Shown one piece after another: positions 47,277 to 59,395 of a stretch of 64,000 bases of DNA; the stretch's first letter is position 1, and the number at the start of each line of letters is the position of its first letter. This stretch comes from Paracentrotus lividus (lineage: Eukaryota; Echinodermata; Echinoidea; Camarodonta; Echinidae). The notes under the pieces are model-generated. The model ran no database searches and was not told the origin of the DNA. It saw only the letters and a program-made list of their open reading frames with translations. The stretch is taken from positions 36,225,690 to 36,289,689 of the forward strand of contig CALNVZ010002974.1 of NCBI GenBank assembly GCA_940671915.1, given 5' to 3'. Position numbers and translations under genes: made by a program.

Positions 47277-47576
47277 AATGTCCTCGCATCAATCTAAAAG
47301 TCATTCTCTTGGCAGTTCTCTTCTTCTTGTTTCTTCTTTCCTTGGGTTCTCACCTCTACTATCTGTCCTTCCAAATATTTCACTCTTTATACAGTCTGTA
47401 TGAAATAAAGCGGTACACATTTCCTCTTCATAAAGTGGAAAACATTTTTCTATAGTATGAAGATTAATAGTATTTTTTTATTTTTCTTTCTTTCTACAAA
47501 TAACATTTGAGAAGATTTCATAGGCCTACATAATTTATTTTTACCCCGGTTGTACCATCTTTTTTTATACAGTCTG

Positions 47577-47580
47577 TATA

Positions 47581-47610
<30 letters not shown>
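47577..47610. repeat. (AT)n microsatellite
   Basis: An AT dinucleotide run directly adjoining the foldback element. Confidence 0.9.
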
Positions 47611-47611
<1 letters not shown>

Positions 47612-48456
47612 CCGAGTGAGTAAAAAAAAACTTTACACCTAGAAAAATGTCAATAAAAAGAAAACCAATTTATAAACCCTAAATTATTTTACATATTCTG
47701 AAAGAGTAACTCCACCCGCATCTTCTGGTACCACTGTTGTGTGGTATGTCTTTACGCTTGGATGAACATGACGCATTGTTTGCGAACATGCAAATTTCGA
47801 ATTGTGCCAGGGCGGGGATGAAATTGAAACAACAAAAGCTGACAAAAAAGCAACTCAATAATGAAAAAAATAGCATAACTTTTTAACGAGAATGTCTTCC
47901 GCTTAATAACTTGGAAGGTGTGTTGTTACACATATTGACTACATTCTATATGAAAATGAGATAAATCTGTAGAGTCAGGCATGAGTGGGAACACGTCAAA
48001 GATAAAATAATCTCTATTCAAAAGTATTAGGAGGCCTTTTTAGGTCTGTCAGTGGCAATTTACTCTTTGAAGTGTACTCATTCGTGCATTACTTGACGAG
48101 TCAATCTACTTTTCATACACAATGTAGTCAATATGTGTAACAACATTCCTGCTAAGTTATTAAGCGAAAAACATTTTCGTTAAAAAGTTATGCTATTTTA
48201 TTCATGATGGAGTTACTTTTTTGTCAGCTTTTGTTGTTTTAATTTTATCCCCACCCTGGCACAATTCAAAATTTGCATGTTCGCAAACAATGCGTCGTGT
48301 TCATCCAAGCGTAAAGGCATACCACACAAAAATGGTACCAGAAGACGCGGGAGGAGTTACTCTTTCAGAATATGTAAAATAATTTAGGGTTTATTAATTG
48401 TTTTTTCTTTTTATTGACATTTTTCTAGGTGTCTAGTTTTTTCTGACTCACTCGGT
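47611..48456. mobile_element. foldback element, ACCGAGTGAGT ends
   Basis: An 846-bp long palindrome. The arms 47611-47950 and about 48118-48456 are inverted copies, diverged by substitutions. The ends read ACCGAGTGAGT and, inverted, ACCGAGTGAGTCAG. TAT(A) flanks both sides, and it sits in an AT microsatellite. Open frames within it (for example 47679-47876 minus) are arms of the palindrome. Confidence 0.85.
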
Positions 48457-48620
48457 ATATTGGGTCATATACCTTGGGTACATTCAGTTTAAAATTGATT
48501 TTAGGGGTTTCTAGCATGTGAATACATGAATTGAGTTTTGATATATAAATAATTGGATTTTTAAGGTGAGAAAGATGGGAAAGAAGGCAAGGCGGGGAAA
48601 TTAATGTAGAGGGCCATATC

Positions 48621-48639
48621 GTTTATATATTATACTATA

Positions 48640-48681
<42 letters not shown>

Positions 48682-48770
48682 TAATATATTATAATATATA
48701 TATAATATATATTATATTATATATATATATATTATTAATATATATAATATATATATTATATATATATATA
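48621..48770. repeat. AT-only microsatellite
   Basis: About 150 bp of almost pure A/T dinucleotides with phase slips, likely an unstable site into which the next element inserted. Confidence 0.95.
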
Positions 48771-49773
48771 CACTGTTCATTCATAAAGGTGGAATATTTT
48801 TTTTCGGCTCAAGCGCATTATGTTGCTCCGTTATAATTTCTTAAATGTGTTTGTCTCCGCTTTCACTTTCTGGGATCCTGGGTATATCTTTGGAAGTTCC
48901 CTCAACTTTTCCCGGGGATTTTTCTTCCAAAAAAGTTTGTCATACCCAGAAGATGGCCTTTTTCGTCACTTATTCTTATTTTTGGGGCCCTTTTTTGTTC
49001 ACGGGACCCACCAAGTTCCCCTCAGTCCTACCCCAAGGAAACACGTCTGAGGTGGAGAGATTTGTTATTGTTCTTTAAATTAAATCTTATTTTTATGGTT
49101 ACAGGCTCGACTCTTGTGTCTAGGGGAGGGGTCAAGAATTTATTTTGATTGGGGTTCAACATTCATTTTATTCATTTTTCACCACATGGAAATTTCTATC
49201 TTCCCTTAATGTATTGTAAAATCTCAACCAAACATAAAATCAAAATAAAAATTATCAATAATGACTATTTACAGCCTTGTCATTAAGGCTAAAACAAAAT
49301 TTGAGGGGAAAATGATGATATTTAAGGGTTAAAGGTGTTTTTCATTTCTTTTGTTTTCAGCATAAAGATGGAAATAAAATATTCCGAATTTTCACCAATC
49401 TCGTTTTTACTTCAACCCTCCCCTAGACAAGAGAACCTTAGCCTGTCCCAGAAAATAGATTTTAACTTAAAGAACAATATAATAAACAGTACAGCCTCAG
49501 TCGCGTTTCCTGGGGGTAGGACTGAGGGGGGCTCGATTGGCCGGAAAACCAAAAAGGGGCCCCAAAATGAGAAAAAATGACAAAAAATGAGGCATCAGCG
49601 GGTTGACAAAACTTTTTTGGAAAAGTGCACGTGAAGGATTTGAGAATGTCCAAGATATAGCCAGGGTCCAAAAAAGTAAAAGACAGGCACAAACATATTC
49701 AAGAAATTAAAGTCAGAGCAAAATCATTGTCGCTATAGCGGCAAAAAATATTCCACCTTTATGACGGACAGTG
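48771..49773. mobile_element. foldback element, CATAAAGGTGGAATATTTTT ends
   Basis: 1003 bp. The left end CACTGTTCATTCATAAAGGT and right end CACTGTCCGTCATAAAGGTG (inverted) match. The arms, about 340 bp each (48771-49150 and 49415-49773), pair throughout, including the GGGACCC/GGGCCCC and CCTACCCC/GGGGTAGG blocks. The loop is AT-rich. Open frames within it derive from the arms. Confidence 0.82.
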
Positions 49774-49888
49774 TGATAAGCAAGTTATCGAAACTGCAAT
49801 TGCTGAAAGTGCTCAATTATAAGGGAGCTAGTACCCTCCTCGGGTGAAACAGCCTGTACAACTATAAGCAAACTTTTCATGTCTGTAA

Positions 49889-50716
49889 CATATATATATA
49901 TATATATGGTCTATATTCCAGACTGAGTGGGACATTTAGCTAAAATTTAATGTGGCGCTGTGTTCTTTGAAATGCAAATTAGGATCTGATATCCAACACA
50001 AAGGCTTCTTTACAATACGAAACAATTATTCAAGTCAAACATTATGTGATCCAGTTTTGCTAGACGCTGCAATAATTGAGCAAACAGGAATTTGCACGTA
50101 TGGACTATGGTGCTTTAAATGCCTCGTATTCTTAATACCAATCACTTTTGTCTTTATTTTTTTGCTTAAAGTAATTTTCATGGACTTCTCTAACATGGCA
50201 TATAAATACAGGTAATTGGGATTTAGTTATTTACTTGAAATGTTTGAATTTAAGGCACGGTCGTGTCACTCACATTTTGGATGTCGTGTCACTCACGGAG
50301 CCATAGAGGTGAACCATTCTCCACAGAGAGGGAATGATTGATAAACACAATAAATTTTCATAGAGGTGCATACTCATATGCATATACCAGCACTTATGGT
50401 AACCTTAGAGATCTACTTGGGCACAAATCTAACATAACCAATGATATGACAGAAACCCATGTCTTTTTTCTGTCGTTTCTACTCACACACTGTTTTTAAT
50501 CATAATTTCACAGGACCAATTGTAAATTCAAATTCAACTGGTAATGACACATCCGACTCCTACATTTATACATAGTATGTGAGTAGTCATGATCCATTCA
50601 TACCTACAAGTGAAAGATATGCGCCCTTCTATCAGTCCAAATGTCGTGTCACTCACGTTTGATATTAGTATATATACTATATATATATATATATATATTA
50701 ATATACTATATAATAT
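49889..50716. repeat. region with GTCGTGTCACTCAC phrase and AT microsatellites
   Basis: The phrase GTCGTGTCACTCAC occurs at 50260-50273, 50283-50296 and 50643-50656. (AT)n runs lie at 49889-49907 and about 50670-50716, followed by a CT-rich run to 50757. Element ends are not resolved. Confidence 0.55.
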
Positions 50717-50804
50717 ACTTCTCTTTCTCTCTCCTCTCTCTCTCTCTCCTCTCTCTAAAATATATAACTAATTTATTATACATGTATGCTGCTACATATA
50801 CATA

Positions 50805-51600
50805 ATGAAGGAGTTTGATTCCAAAGGCGGCTAAATCCACTTTTGTGTTTTAGAGTAATCAAGGTTTTTAATTTACTCATTTTATTCTTATCCATTGTAA
50901 GTTTATTTTTGATATATATGATAAAGCTATCGTATTCGAATAATTAAATCACGTTTTTAAAAATCTAGCTATACAATTTCAATCTTTTAAGAAATTTTAT
51001 AATCTTCAAATTCCATGGATTTAGCGCCTTTTGGAATAAACTCCGCAGAGTGCCACAGTTTTGTGATTAAAGCTATAAATAAATGAATTCAAAACGAAAC
51101 ACCATGAATGATTGCTACCAGAGTAAGATACAACTTTTCTGATGTTTAAATTTTGAAAAATATATATTTTTTTTTTTTATCTTTTTCGAAGACCGGGGAT
51201 TTTCGATGTTTTATTCCAAAAGGAGCTAAATCCAATAAATATTTCATAAATTGATGAAAACTCATTCTAGATAATCTAAAATTTTTGCACGGATGATGGA
51301 GGCTGGTAGCCAACAAAGTGCTAAAAGATCTAAGTTTTTTTAGGTAAAGTGGTTAAAATAACAATCTAATGACCATAGTGGATTTTAGCGCCTTTTGCGA
51401 ATAAAACCGTTTTGGATTTAGCTCCTTTTGAATAAAACTCATCATTTTGTGACCAATTTTTTTCAAACTTCCAACAAAAAAAAATTTTTATCCAGATATA
51501 CTGCAATTTGATTCCATGCTAAGAGTGCACTTAATTAACCAATAATAAAATCCATTTGGTCAAAAGTGGATTTAGCGCCTTTTGGAATCAAAGCTCTTCA
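50805..51600. mobile_element. TIR element saturated with GGATTTAGCGCCTTTTGGAA
   Basis: A 796-bp element. The ends carry TTTGATTCCAAA(A)GGCG..CTAAATCCACTTTTG in inverted orientation (50814-50845 and 51561-51590). The same core occurs four more times inside: 51016-51040 (direct), 51212-51234 (inverted), 51379-51406 (direct) and 51413-51438 (direct, GCTCC variant). No coding capacity. Confidence 0.88.
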
Positions 51601-51698
51601 ATATACACATTTTACCACTTCACCTTCTTTTCTTTCTTCATACATCTCTCTCCATCGCCCACTGCTGGTCTTTATTTGCTGTCTTCTCCTCATCTTAA

Positions 51699-54600
51699 AC
51701 ATAGGCTTCGGAACCGGGGGGCTTGGGCGGGGGCAGCCCCCAAAAAAAATATTGGGGGGCTCAGATAGTCATTGAGCCCCCCCAATATTTTTTGGTGCAT
51801 AAAGATATCGGCCATCTCCCTTATGATATACATGCATATTTGATCTCAGATAAATAATAACCCCAAGATTTTTAACCTTATTATTATTTTTTTTTTTTCA
51901 GTATTTTTTGGCGGGGTGGCGGGCCCTTAGACATAATTAAGCCGCCTCCATAATTTTAATGAGGCTGATATATCATTGGATTTCCCGAACCATATTTTTA
52001 AATAAACGCTGATATTTCAGGGCTCAATTGACAAAATTTTTGCTCGCGCTGCGCGCTCGCACATTTTTAGTAATAATTTCCTTTTTGATAGGAACAAGGG
52101 TCCCTACTATCTTGATTGGGGATCAGCAATTGCGCCCCCGTGTTCGGGGGGGGGGGGGCTTCACTACTTTTGACCCCCTTCTGCTCAGAATTTATTTTGA
52201 AATGCTCATATTTCATTGTTCTCTTGACAAGTTTGTTCAGCTCACAGCTGGCCGTGCTCGCATGTCTTTCTGTTTAACACTTTTTTCTAAATATAGGAAC
52301 AAAGGGTCCCTACTATCTTTTTGGCGGATCCAGGTGGCCGGAAGCGGCCGCCCCCCCCCCCTCTATTGGCGGCGCAAGAAATAAAAGAGAAAAAGGAGAA
52401 AAGAGAGGAGAAGAATAAGAGAAAAAGAAGGAAAAAGTAAGGTGAGAGAGAAATAGGAAGATTAAAAGTGAAAACATAGGACCAGATTAAAGAAGAAAAT
52501 AAAGCCAGGTAACCATATCAAAAAAGTTTTTCGGATCGCTGTTCGCCTCACATTACCTGATTAAATCATGTTCCATGATGAGTGAATTAAAAAAGTGCTT
52601 AAAATATTTCAGCTCTCACTCTGCACTCGGGATTTACTTTGTCTTACTGTCTGATGAGATATTTTTCCTCTTTTTATGAGCACATAGCGCTCACAAATGT
52701 AAAGCCTTGTGGTCAATATTTAAAAAATTCAGCCTGCGCTTTGCCGCTCACATTATTGTTATACTGAGAAGTATCTCTTTTTATGAGCATAACACAAAAA
52801 ACGCTTAAAATGCACTATTTTTCAGGTTGATATATCAAATTTTGTCAGATTGTGCGGCTTCGCGCTGGCATTATTTAATGAAATTATCTTCTTGACTTAA
52901 AAAATGGACCGTTTCTCAGGTGAATATATAAAAAAATTTCAGGGCTCGCGCTTCGCGCTCGGAAATGTTTAATGACTTTATCATAAGTATCTTTTTTATT
53001 ATACTGATTATGCGTAGCACAAAAAACCGCTAAAAATGCACTGCTTTCAGGTTGATATAAAAAAAATCGGCTCGCGCTTCGCGCTCGCATTAGATTAATT
53101 AAGTAAGTATCTTCTTTATGAGCGTAGCACCAAAAATGCACTATTTTCAGGTTGAATATTAACAAAATTTTGGGCTCTCGCCTTCGCGCTCGCATTGTTT
53201 AATGAGATAAGTATCTTTTTCATTAGGGTTGCACCAAAAAAAAAAAAAACGCTTAAAATGCACTGTTTTCAGTTGATATGTATAAGAAAGATTCGGCTCG
53301 CGCTTCTGGGCTCGCATTGTTTAATTAGGTGAGAATTTTCTTTATGAGCATGGCACCAAAAAAGTGTCTTAAAAATGACACTATTTCCAGGTTGACTATA
53401 TCCAAATTATTCGGCTCGCGCTTCGCGCTCGCATTGATTAATTAAGTAAGTATCTTCTTTATGAGCATAGCACCAAAAATGCACTATTTTCAGGTTGACA
53501 TATTAACAAAATTTTGGGCTCTCGCTTCGCGCTCGCATTGTTTAAGGAGACAATTATCTTTTTCATTAGGGTTGCACAAAAAAAAAGACGCTTAAAATGC
53601 ACTGTTTTCAGTGGATATGTATAAAAAATTCGGCTCGCGCTTCGCGCTCGCATTGTTTAATTAGGTGAGAATTCTGTATGAGTATAGCACCAAAAATGCT
53701 TAAAAATGCACTATTTTCAGGTTGATATATCAAAAATTTTCGGCTCGCGCTTCGCGCTCGCATTGTTTAATGAGATATCTTTTTCATTAGGGTAGCACAA
53801 AAAACGCTTAAAATGCACTGTTTTCAGGTTGATATAAAAAAAATCGGCTCGCGCTTCGCGCTCGCATTGTTTAATTAAGTGAGTATCTTCTTAATGAACA
53901 AGGCACCACAAATGCTTAAAAATGCACTATTTTCAGGTTGATATATCGAAAAATTTCGGCTCGCGCTCGCATTGTTTATCAGCTTTTATCGAAAGCATCT
54001 TCTTTATGAGCATGGCAAACACGCGTTAAATGCACAGTTTTCACGTTGAATTATCAAAAATTTTCGGCTCGCCGCTTCCGCGTCTCGCATTGTTGAATGA
54101 GATATCTTTTTCATTAGGGTAGCACAAAAAACGCTTAAAATGCATGTTTTCAGGTTGATATAAAAAAATCGGCTCGCGCTTCGCGCTCGCATTGTTTAAT
54201 TAAGTGAGTATCTCTTAATGAACAAGGCACCAAAATGCTTAAAAATGCACTATTTTCAGGTTGATATATCGAAAAATTTCGGCTCGCGCTCGCATTGTTT
54301 ATCAGCTTTTATCGAAAGCATCTTCTTTATAGCATGGCAAACAGCGTTAAATGCACCAGTTTCACGTTGAATTATCAAAAATTTTCGGCTCCCCTTACGA
54401 TTTTTTTCCTAGCTCGGCTTCGCGCTCGCATATCATTATTCATGAAGGAAAATAATAAAGCATACAAGAAGGTATTCATAGAATTTAGATCATAATCAGC
54501 TTATGCTGATTAGCCTAGGCCTAGATCTACTAGTTTTTTGTTTTTCTTAAAAAAAAAAAAGAAAAAAAAAAGATGAAAAGAAGACTTAGCATTTTCAAAA

Positions 54601-54712
54601 AACTCTGTTACCGGGGGGGGGGGTGGGGTAGGGGGAATAAAAAACATCCCGAAATAGTTGGTGCTGAAAAAAAATGAGCCCCCCAATCCTGAAAATCTTC
54701 CGAAGCCTATGT
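51699..54712. mobile_element. TIR-bounded element carrying the GCGCTTCGCGC tandem array
   Basis: 3014 bp. Terminal inverted repeats ACATAGGCTTCGGAA are perfect at both ends, with TAA on both flanks (51696-51698 and 54713-54715), fitting a 3-bp target duplication. Just inside lie G/C runs (GGGGGGCTTGGGCGGG and its rough inverse) and ATATTGGGGGGCTC. The interior is the tandem array at about 52730-54430. It has no transposase frame. Confidence 0.8.
52725..54430. repeat. ~110-bp tandem array with GGCTCGCGCTTCGCGCTCGC core
   Basis: About 16 units spaced 100-120 bp (cores near 52733, 52853, 52944, 53072, 53174, 53296, 53413, 53517, 53632, 53743, 53845, 53958, 54066, 54171, 54282, 54411). Each unit also holds GCACTATTTTCAGGTTGATAT and TATGAGCATAGCACCAAAA-like text. 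A three-unit block (53773-54074) is repeated at 54099-54388 with an offset of 326 bp, so a higher-order repeat has formed. Minus-strand frames beginning MRARSAS are read-through of the core and not genes. Confidence 0.9.
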
Positions 54713-54713
54713 T

Positions 54714-55530
54714 AATGTGTTTTCTTTTTCATATGAAGTCAAAAGGAGCGTGAAGCTTTCGATCCTAGCAGAATCTTCGTCAGTAGACAAAATGACACAG
54801 AAAATTAGGGGAACAAGACATGGCATATAGAGAAGCAGAGAGAAAGCTACACTGAGGGCAAGCAAGAGGGAGAGAAAAAAAGGGGGATGTAAAGGTGTGA
54901 AGAACCAGCCAATCAAAAAGCAAGAGGAGGTGAATCAAACAGCAAACTGGAACAAAAGGGGATGATAAGCTGGGAAGGGGAGGAGAGAGTAAACAAGAAG
55001 GATTAGAGTGGAGCTAAGGGGTTGAAAAGAATGAAAGAAAAGAGAAAAAGCCAAGGGGAAAACACCTAGTAGACCTGTGTGTTTACTTTTTTTTTTTTTT
55101 TTCTTACCTGTTTTAATTATTTATTTATCCCCCCCCCCTACTTCTTCTTGTAGGTCTATACACACAGGTCTACTAGGTGTTTTTTCCCCCGTTGGCTTTT
55201 TCTCTTTTTTTCATTCTTTTCACCCCTTAGCCTCCACTCTAATCCTTCTTTGTTTATTCTCTCCTCCCTCTCCAAGCTTATCATTCTCCCTTTTGTTCCA
55301 GTTTGCTGTTTGTATCTCACCTCCTCTTGCTTTTTGATTGGCTGGCTTCTTCACACCTTTTACATCCCTTTTTGTTCTCTCCCTCTGGCTTGCCACTCAG
55401 GTGTAGCTTTTCTCTATCTTTCTCTATATCCATGTTTGTTCCCTACTTTTCTGTGTCATTTTGTCTCTGACGAAGAATTCTGCTAGGATCGAAAGCTCAG
55501 GCTCCTTTTGACTTCATTTTTAACACATTA
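54714..55530. mobile_element. foldback element, ~370-bp arms
   Basis: The arms 54714-55083 and 55153-55530 are inverted copies (about 85-90% by eye) with a loop of about 70 nt holding T and C runs. The outer ends contain AATGTGTT...GAAGTCAAAAGGAGC and the inner ends ACACCTAGTAGACCTGTGTG. The left end abuts the TAA duplicate of the preceding element. Two plus-strand open frames here (55077-55337 and 55250-55486) are only the pyrimidine-rich arm. Confidence 0.88.
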
Positions 55531-56270
55531 GCTCTCCTTTATAGGATAAGCAGTTTCAGCAGTTCTCTTATTTTGTATTTTCTTTTTCATATAACGATTG
55601 TACGATTGTACTTTATTCATTCCCTAAATTTTCAACACGAAAAACTTCCTGGCTTTCTCTCCATCGCGCCCAAGTCTGATCATGTTAAGCTTCAGTTATA
55701 CCAAATCATCCTCTCTGTTTTTGCCTCGAATGCGTAGTGTATATTCCATCCCCATGTGAGTAAATGGAGGAGTAGAATATTAGGGCGTTGAACCAGTTTC
55801 CTTGTATGGCGCTAGTTGTCCACTAAAATGACTTATTTATCCAGCATAAAGGTGTTTCTATCTGACGATGATTCGGTAGTGTTCATACCTATATAGAATT
55901 CTATAAATTATATCATTTATATCATTGAATGTTTACGGGTATAGCAACCGGTGTAGTCTTTGTGAAAAGGCAGTTAATATATTTTGTCGTAATAAAATTT
56001 AGAAAAATAAACAAATGGAGAAACAGTAACTAATTTTGAAACTTAACCACTTAAATATAAATAAAGAAAATTGACACTTAACTAAATGCGTTTATTTCTA
56101 AACTAAAAAGGAAATAATAGAACATTCATTTTACGAAATAATATCTTAAGAGCCTTTTCATCATAAATATGAACTGCTTAGCCGGCATCGTTAAGAGCAG
56201 GATTGCACTTTCATCCAATCCAAAGACGCTTTAGAAAAGATTCTTAAAATGAGATATATAAGCGACCCGA
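55531..56270. other. intergenic, nothing recognised
   Basis: AT-rich unique-looking sequence without coding support. Confidence 0.4.
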
Positions 56271-56871
56271 ACACTGTTAGAAAAAAACCCCAAAAAAAAA
56301 GGTTGTTTAAAATCTTAAACAACCGCGTGTTAACCGTGAATCGCACAGCGTTGTTTAAAATTCAGCAACCTGTAGTTGTTAAAACTTTAACACTCTTGTT
56401 GTTAAACGTTTAAACAACATGTTGTTTAATGGTTGTTTAAAATATCAACAGTATTGTTTAATGCTTTTTCTCCGAAAATAAAAACGCCTCCAACTTTTAT
56501 TTGGTTAACGCGCGCCGGGTGTCGAACTCACGACTTTCGATTATAAGGGCAGGCTCTATCCACTGAGCCAACACATCTGTATACACTTATTTAATGTGTG
56601 AGGCATAACTCCTTCGCCATAATTGAAATGTTGCCCGATTTACCTTGCATGTAACAAGTGATGTCATTAGCTCATGACTATCACGTGACATTTGCCTCGG
56701 CCTGTTTAAACAAAACCTGTTTAATATGCTCTCAAACAGGTCTTGTTCAAGGCTATAAAATCTCGCTTTTCCGTGTTTTAAAACAACAGTGTTTAACTAT
56801 AAAACAAGAATGTTACTTTAAAACCAACAGTTTGTTAAACAGCGAAATTTTTAAACTGCGTTCTAACAATG
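56271..56871. mobile_element. ~600-bp TIR element with GTTGTTTAAA phrase and a tRNA-like core
   Basis: The ends ACACTGTTAGAA and the inverse TTCTAACAATG define the element. GTTGTTTAAA, TGTTAAAC and their inverses recur at least ten times. The centre holds a tRNA-like segment on the minus strand (56507-56578), listed separately. Confidence 0.65.
56507..56578 (-). ncRNA. tRNA-like sequence (degenerate; SINE-type promoter)
   Basis: On the minus strand an A-box-like TGGCTCAGTGGATAGAGC is followed about 30 nt later by a B-box-like GAGTTCGACACCC. Spacing and D-arm are tRNA-like. The T-stem does not pair properly (GTGAG against CCCGG), so this is a tRNA relic or SINE head and not a functional tRNA. 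Confidence 0.6.
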
Positions 56872-58373
56872 AAGGCTTCTATTTTGAATACTTATTTATA
56901 AGTACACATCAATACTATTTCATGATAAATGCCAACACCGGTGACGTTAATTTCACTATTTATCATTATGCATTGAAAGTGCTTAAATCCAGCTCTATGC
57001 TATCGTTTTCTGCTTATCAACTTATCGACATATTGAAACTTTTTTACCAAAGGAAAGCCTCCAACATCTTGAAAGTTTCAAAGGTTAAAGTAAGCAGGTG
57101 TTTTTTTTTTTTTTTTTTTTAGGCTTTAAAAAACTTTTTTTAATACGATTTATGAAATACACTATTTCAAAAGTTTGTACAGACATTTATTTTATTTTAG
57201 TCTTTGGAGTAAATTTGATATAGATCATCTGATTTTTATCTTTGGGATTGTTGAATCTGCTCCATATCGGTCTTCCCAAGAGGGCTATTCCATCATATCT
57301 GTCATTTATAAGTACATGAAATATGAGCCTCCTGGGCAAGCTTATCATGATTTAAAGATTGACCCACCTTGAAATATTAAATATTTCAATTATCTATGTT
57401 TGCACTTCTATTTTTTTTTTTTTTTTCCTTTTGGGACGCTTCATTCTGTTTGATCTCATTTCTTATAATCTTCATTCATCAATCTTTATTGCAATTTTTA
57501 TATTTTACCTGTCTTAACTTCCTCTCATGCAGAGTTTTTTTGTCGGAATATTTATGATTTTAATAAAGTTTTTTGATTAAGTTCAACGACGAATCGGCGA
57601 TTTGAAATTGGGAGTTGGGGGAGCAGGCAAATGTGAAAATCGGGGGTGAAAAAAACAAAAAACAAACAAACTCATATTAAAACTCATATATATCGCTGTA
57701 TGTCTGTTACATCCCTTTGCCACAACACTTGCATAATAGTTATCCGCGATGTTGAAAATGAACGCAAAAGCAGTCATTAGATGAATTATAGTATTCAATA
57801 AATCTTTTTTTTTTTTTTTTTTTTAATTTGCAATCTACCTTGATGAAATCTAGTCAGCTCTTACGTCACTACACTTCAGGCTGACTCTGTAATCGCTCAT
57901 AATCATATTACGTAATGTCATTCACAATGAAAGTATCACCTTTTTCCCCAAATACAATACGTAATGATAATATAGCTGGTTGAATTATAAATATTAAATC
58001 TTTGGCACCATAAGAGATTGATTAGATAAGGAATGTAGGGACTTAAAAGAATGAAGACTTCTTTTGCTTAGGGTTTAAAAAAAGGAAAAAATATACGGTA
58101 GTTTTGATTAGCCTTGGAGCCGGTAGTGATAATGATAAACACCACACGATATGTTCGCACACATCCTGCACCCTCCACCCACACTCCAGGCACACTCAAG
58201 CCTGACAACACCCTCATATTCACGCACATTTACGCACACCACTACCTTTATCCATCTTATACACCGAAAGACACTCACTTGATCACACTTTTCACGCACA
58301 CCCACATATTACACCCACCCACACACACACACACGCACACAAACACACACATTACTGCGATAATGCATTTATA
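56872..58373. other. intergenic, nothing firm
   Basis: T runs (near 57101-57120, 57412-57426, 57806-57824) and a CA-rich stretch (58300-58350). Open frames on both strands here are low-complexity or AT-rich. Confidence 0.4.
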
Positions 58374-59395
58374 CCCCCGTCACACTGAGCTTGTTCCTAC
58401 TACGTCCTTGCAAATTTTGCCGAACGGGCATAGTCTGTGTGTAAACTGAGTGGACGTAGTAAATACTTCTTACGATCTGTTTATGAACTTCATGGACTAT
58501 CTCGGTCGGATTTCCAAAAAAGGGTTAAAAAAAATCGGGCGCCATCTCGTCCTAAAAATTAACGGGGTGGCAACGTACCTGAAACGAGATGGACGTACTA
58601 CAAACGAAATTGCCGTACTTAAATCGTTCTAAAGATGTGCTAGGACGTCATACAAACGAGCATTGTATATTAATTATTCAAGTTATAAAATTAAACGTAG
58701 TGACAACGTTCCTTAAACGGGTAGGACTTACTCTGAATGAGAAGGACGTACTACGAACATACGTTTCAATTTTTAAACAGAACGGCATGTCATAATTCCC
58801 GTCACACTGAGCTAGTTCTCACTGCGTTCTAGGTAGTTCTTGGTGAACGGGCTCAATCTGTTTACACACGGACTGAACGTAGTGCAGACCTTTTAGAGTC
58901 TAGAACAGACCGTTTACAATCTGTTTACGAACTTGGCGAACGGGCCCGAACGGAGAGAACGGAAAGGCATTCCGATTTTTTTTTAACATGTTCCAAAAAA
59001 TCGTACTGGCTTCAAGTTCTAAAATTAAACGTAGTGACAACGTTCCTTAAACGGGTAGGACTTACTCTAAACGAGAAGGACGTACTACGAACATGGTATC
59101 TAACTTTTATCATGCTGCGCATAGGCACTTTTAGTGACGGTTTGGACGTGCTACGAACGGTATAGAGTGAACGAGCCGTTTACTCGGTCTGAACTGGATA
59201 ACAACGTATTGCGGACGCGATAAAGACGGAATTGACGTAACGAGAACTATTTATGAACTGCCTAGTATCGTATTCAAGAAATTATTTTTTCAAAGTTATA
59301 AGTTCCAACCCGACCAAAGCCCGTTCAGCATTTTTTTAAAGAACGGGCAAGAACGGGCAAGAACGTTATAGAACGACCTCAGTGTGACGGCCCCC
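58374..59395. mobile_element. TIR element(s) with CCGTCACACTGAGC ends and GAACGGGC phrase
   Basis: The left end CCCGTCACACTGAGCTTGTTC and the right end, outward GGCCGTCACACTGAGGTCGTT, match. A further CCCGTCACACTGAGCTAGTTC at about 58799 suggests two elements in tandem or an internal copy. GAACGGGC and relatives recur near 58420, 58845, 58938 and 59340-59360. A 75-bp block (58686-58760) is repeated at 59020-59094, an offset of 334 bp. Confidence 0.75.

Larger units (their letters stand above)
45690..47610. other. intergenic sequence with one orphan open frame
   Basis: AT-rich. It contains a C8 run followed by about 40 A (46720-46769) and the minus-strand open frame at 46980-47276 listed next. 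Confidence 0.4.

Noticed and set aside
52884..54192. Several minus-strand frames starting MRARSAS
   Set aside because: Translations of the tandem-array core GCGCTTCGCGCTCGC; the apparent protein repeat is the satellite.
55077..55486. Hydrophobic plus-strand frames resembling membrane proteins
   Set aside because: They lie in the pyrimidine-rich arm of a foldback, which gives Phe/Leu/Ser/Pro-rich translations.
58114..58449. 111-codon frame rich in Thr and His
   Set aside because: Driven by a CA-repeat tract (CACACA encodes Thr/His); no other support.
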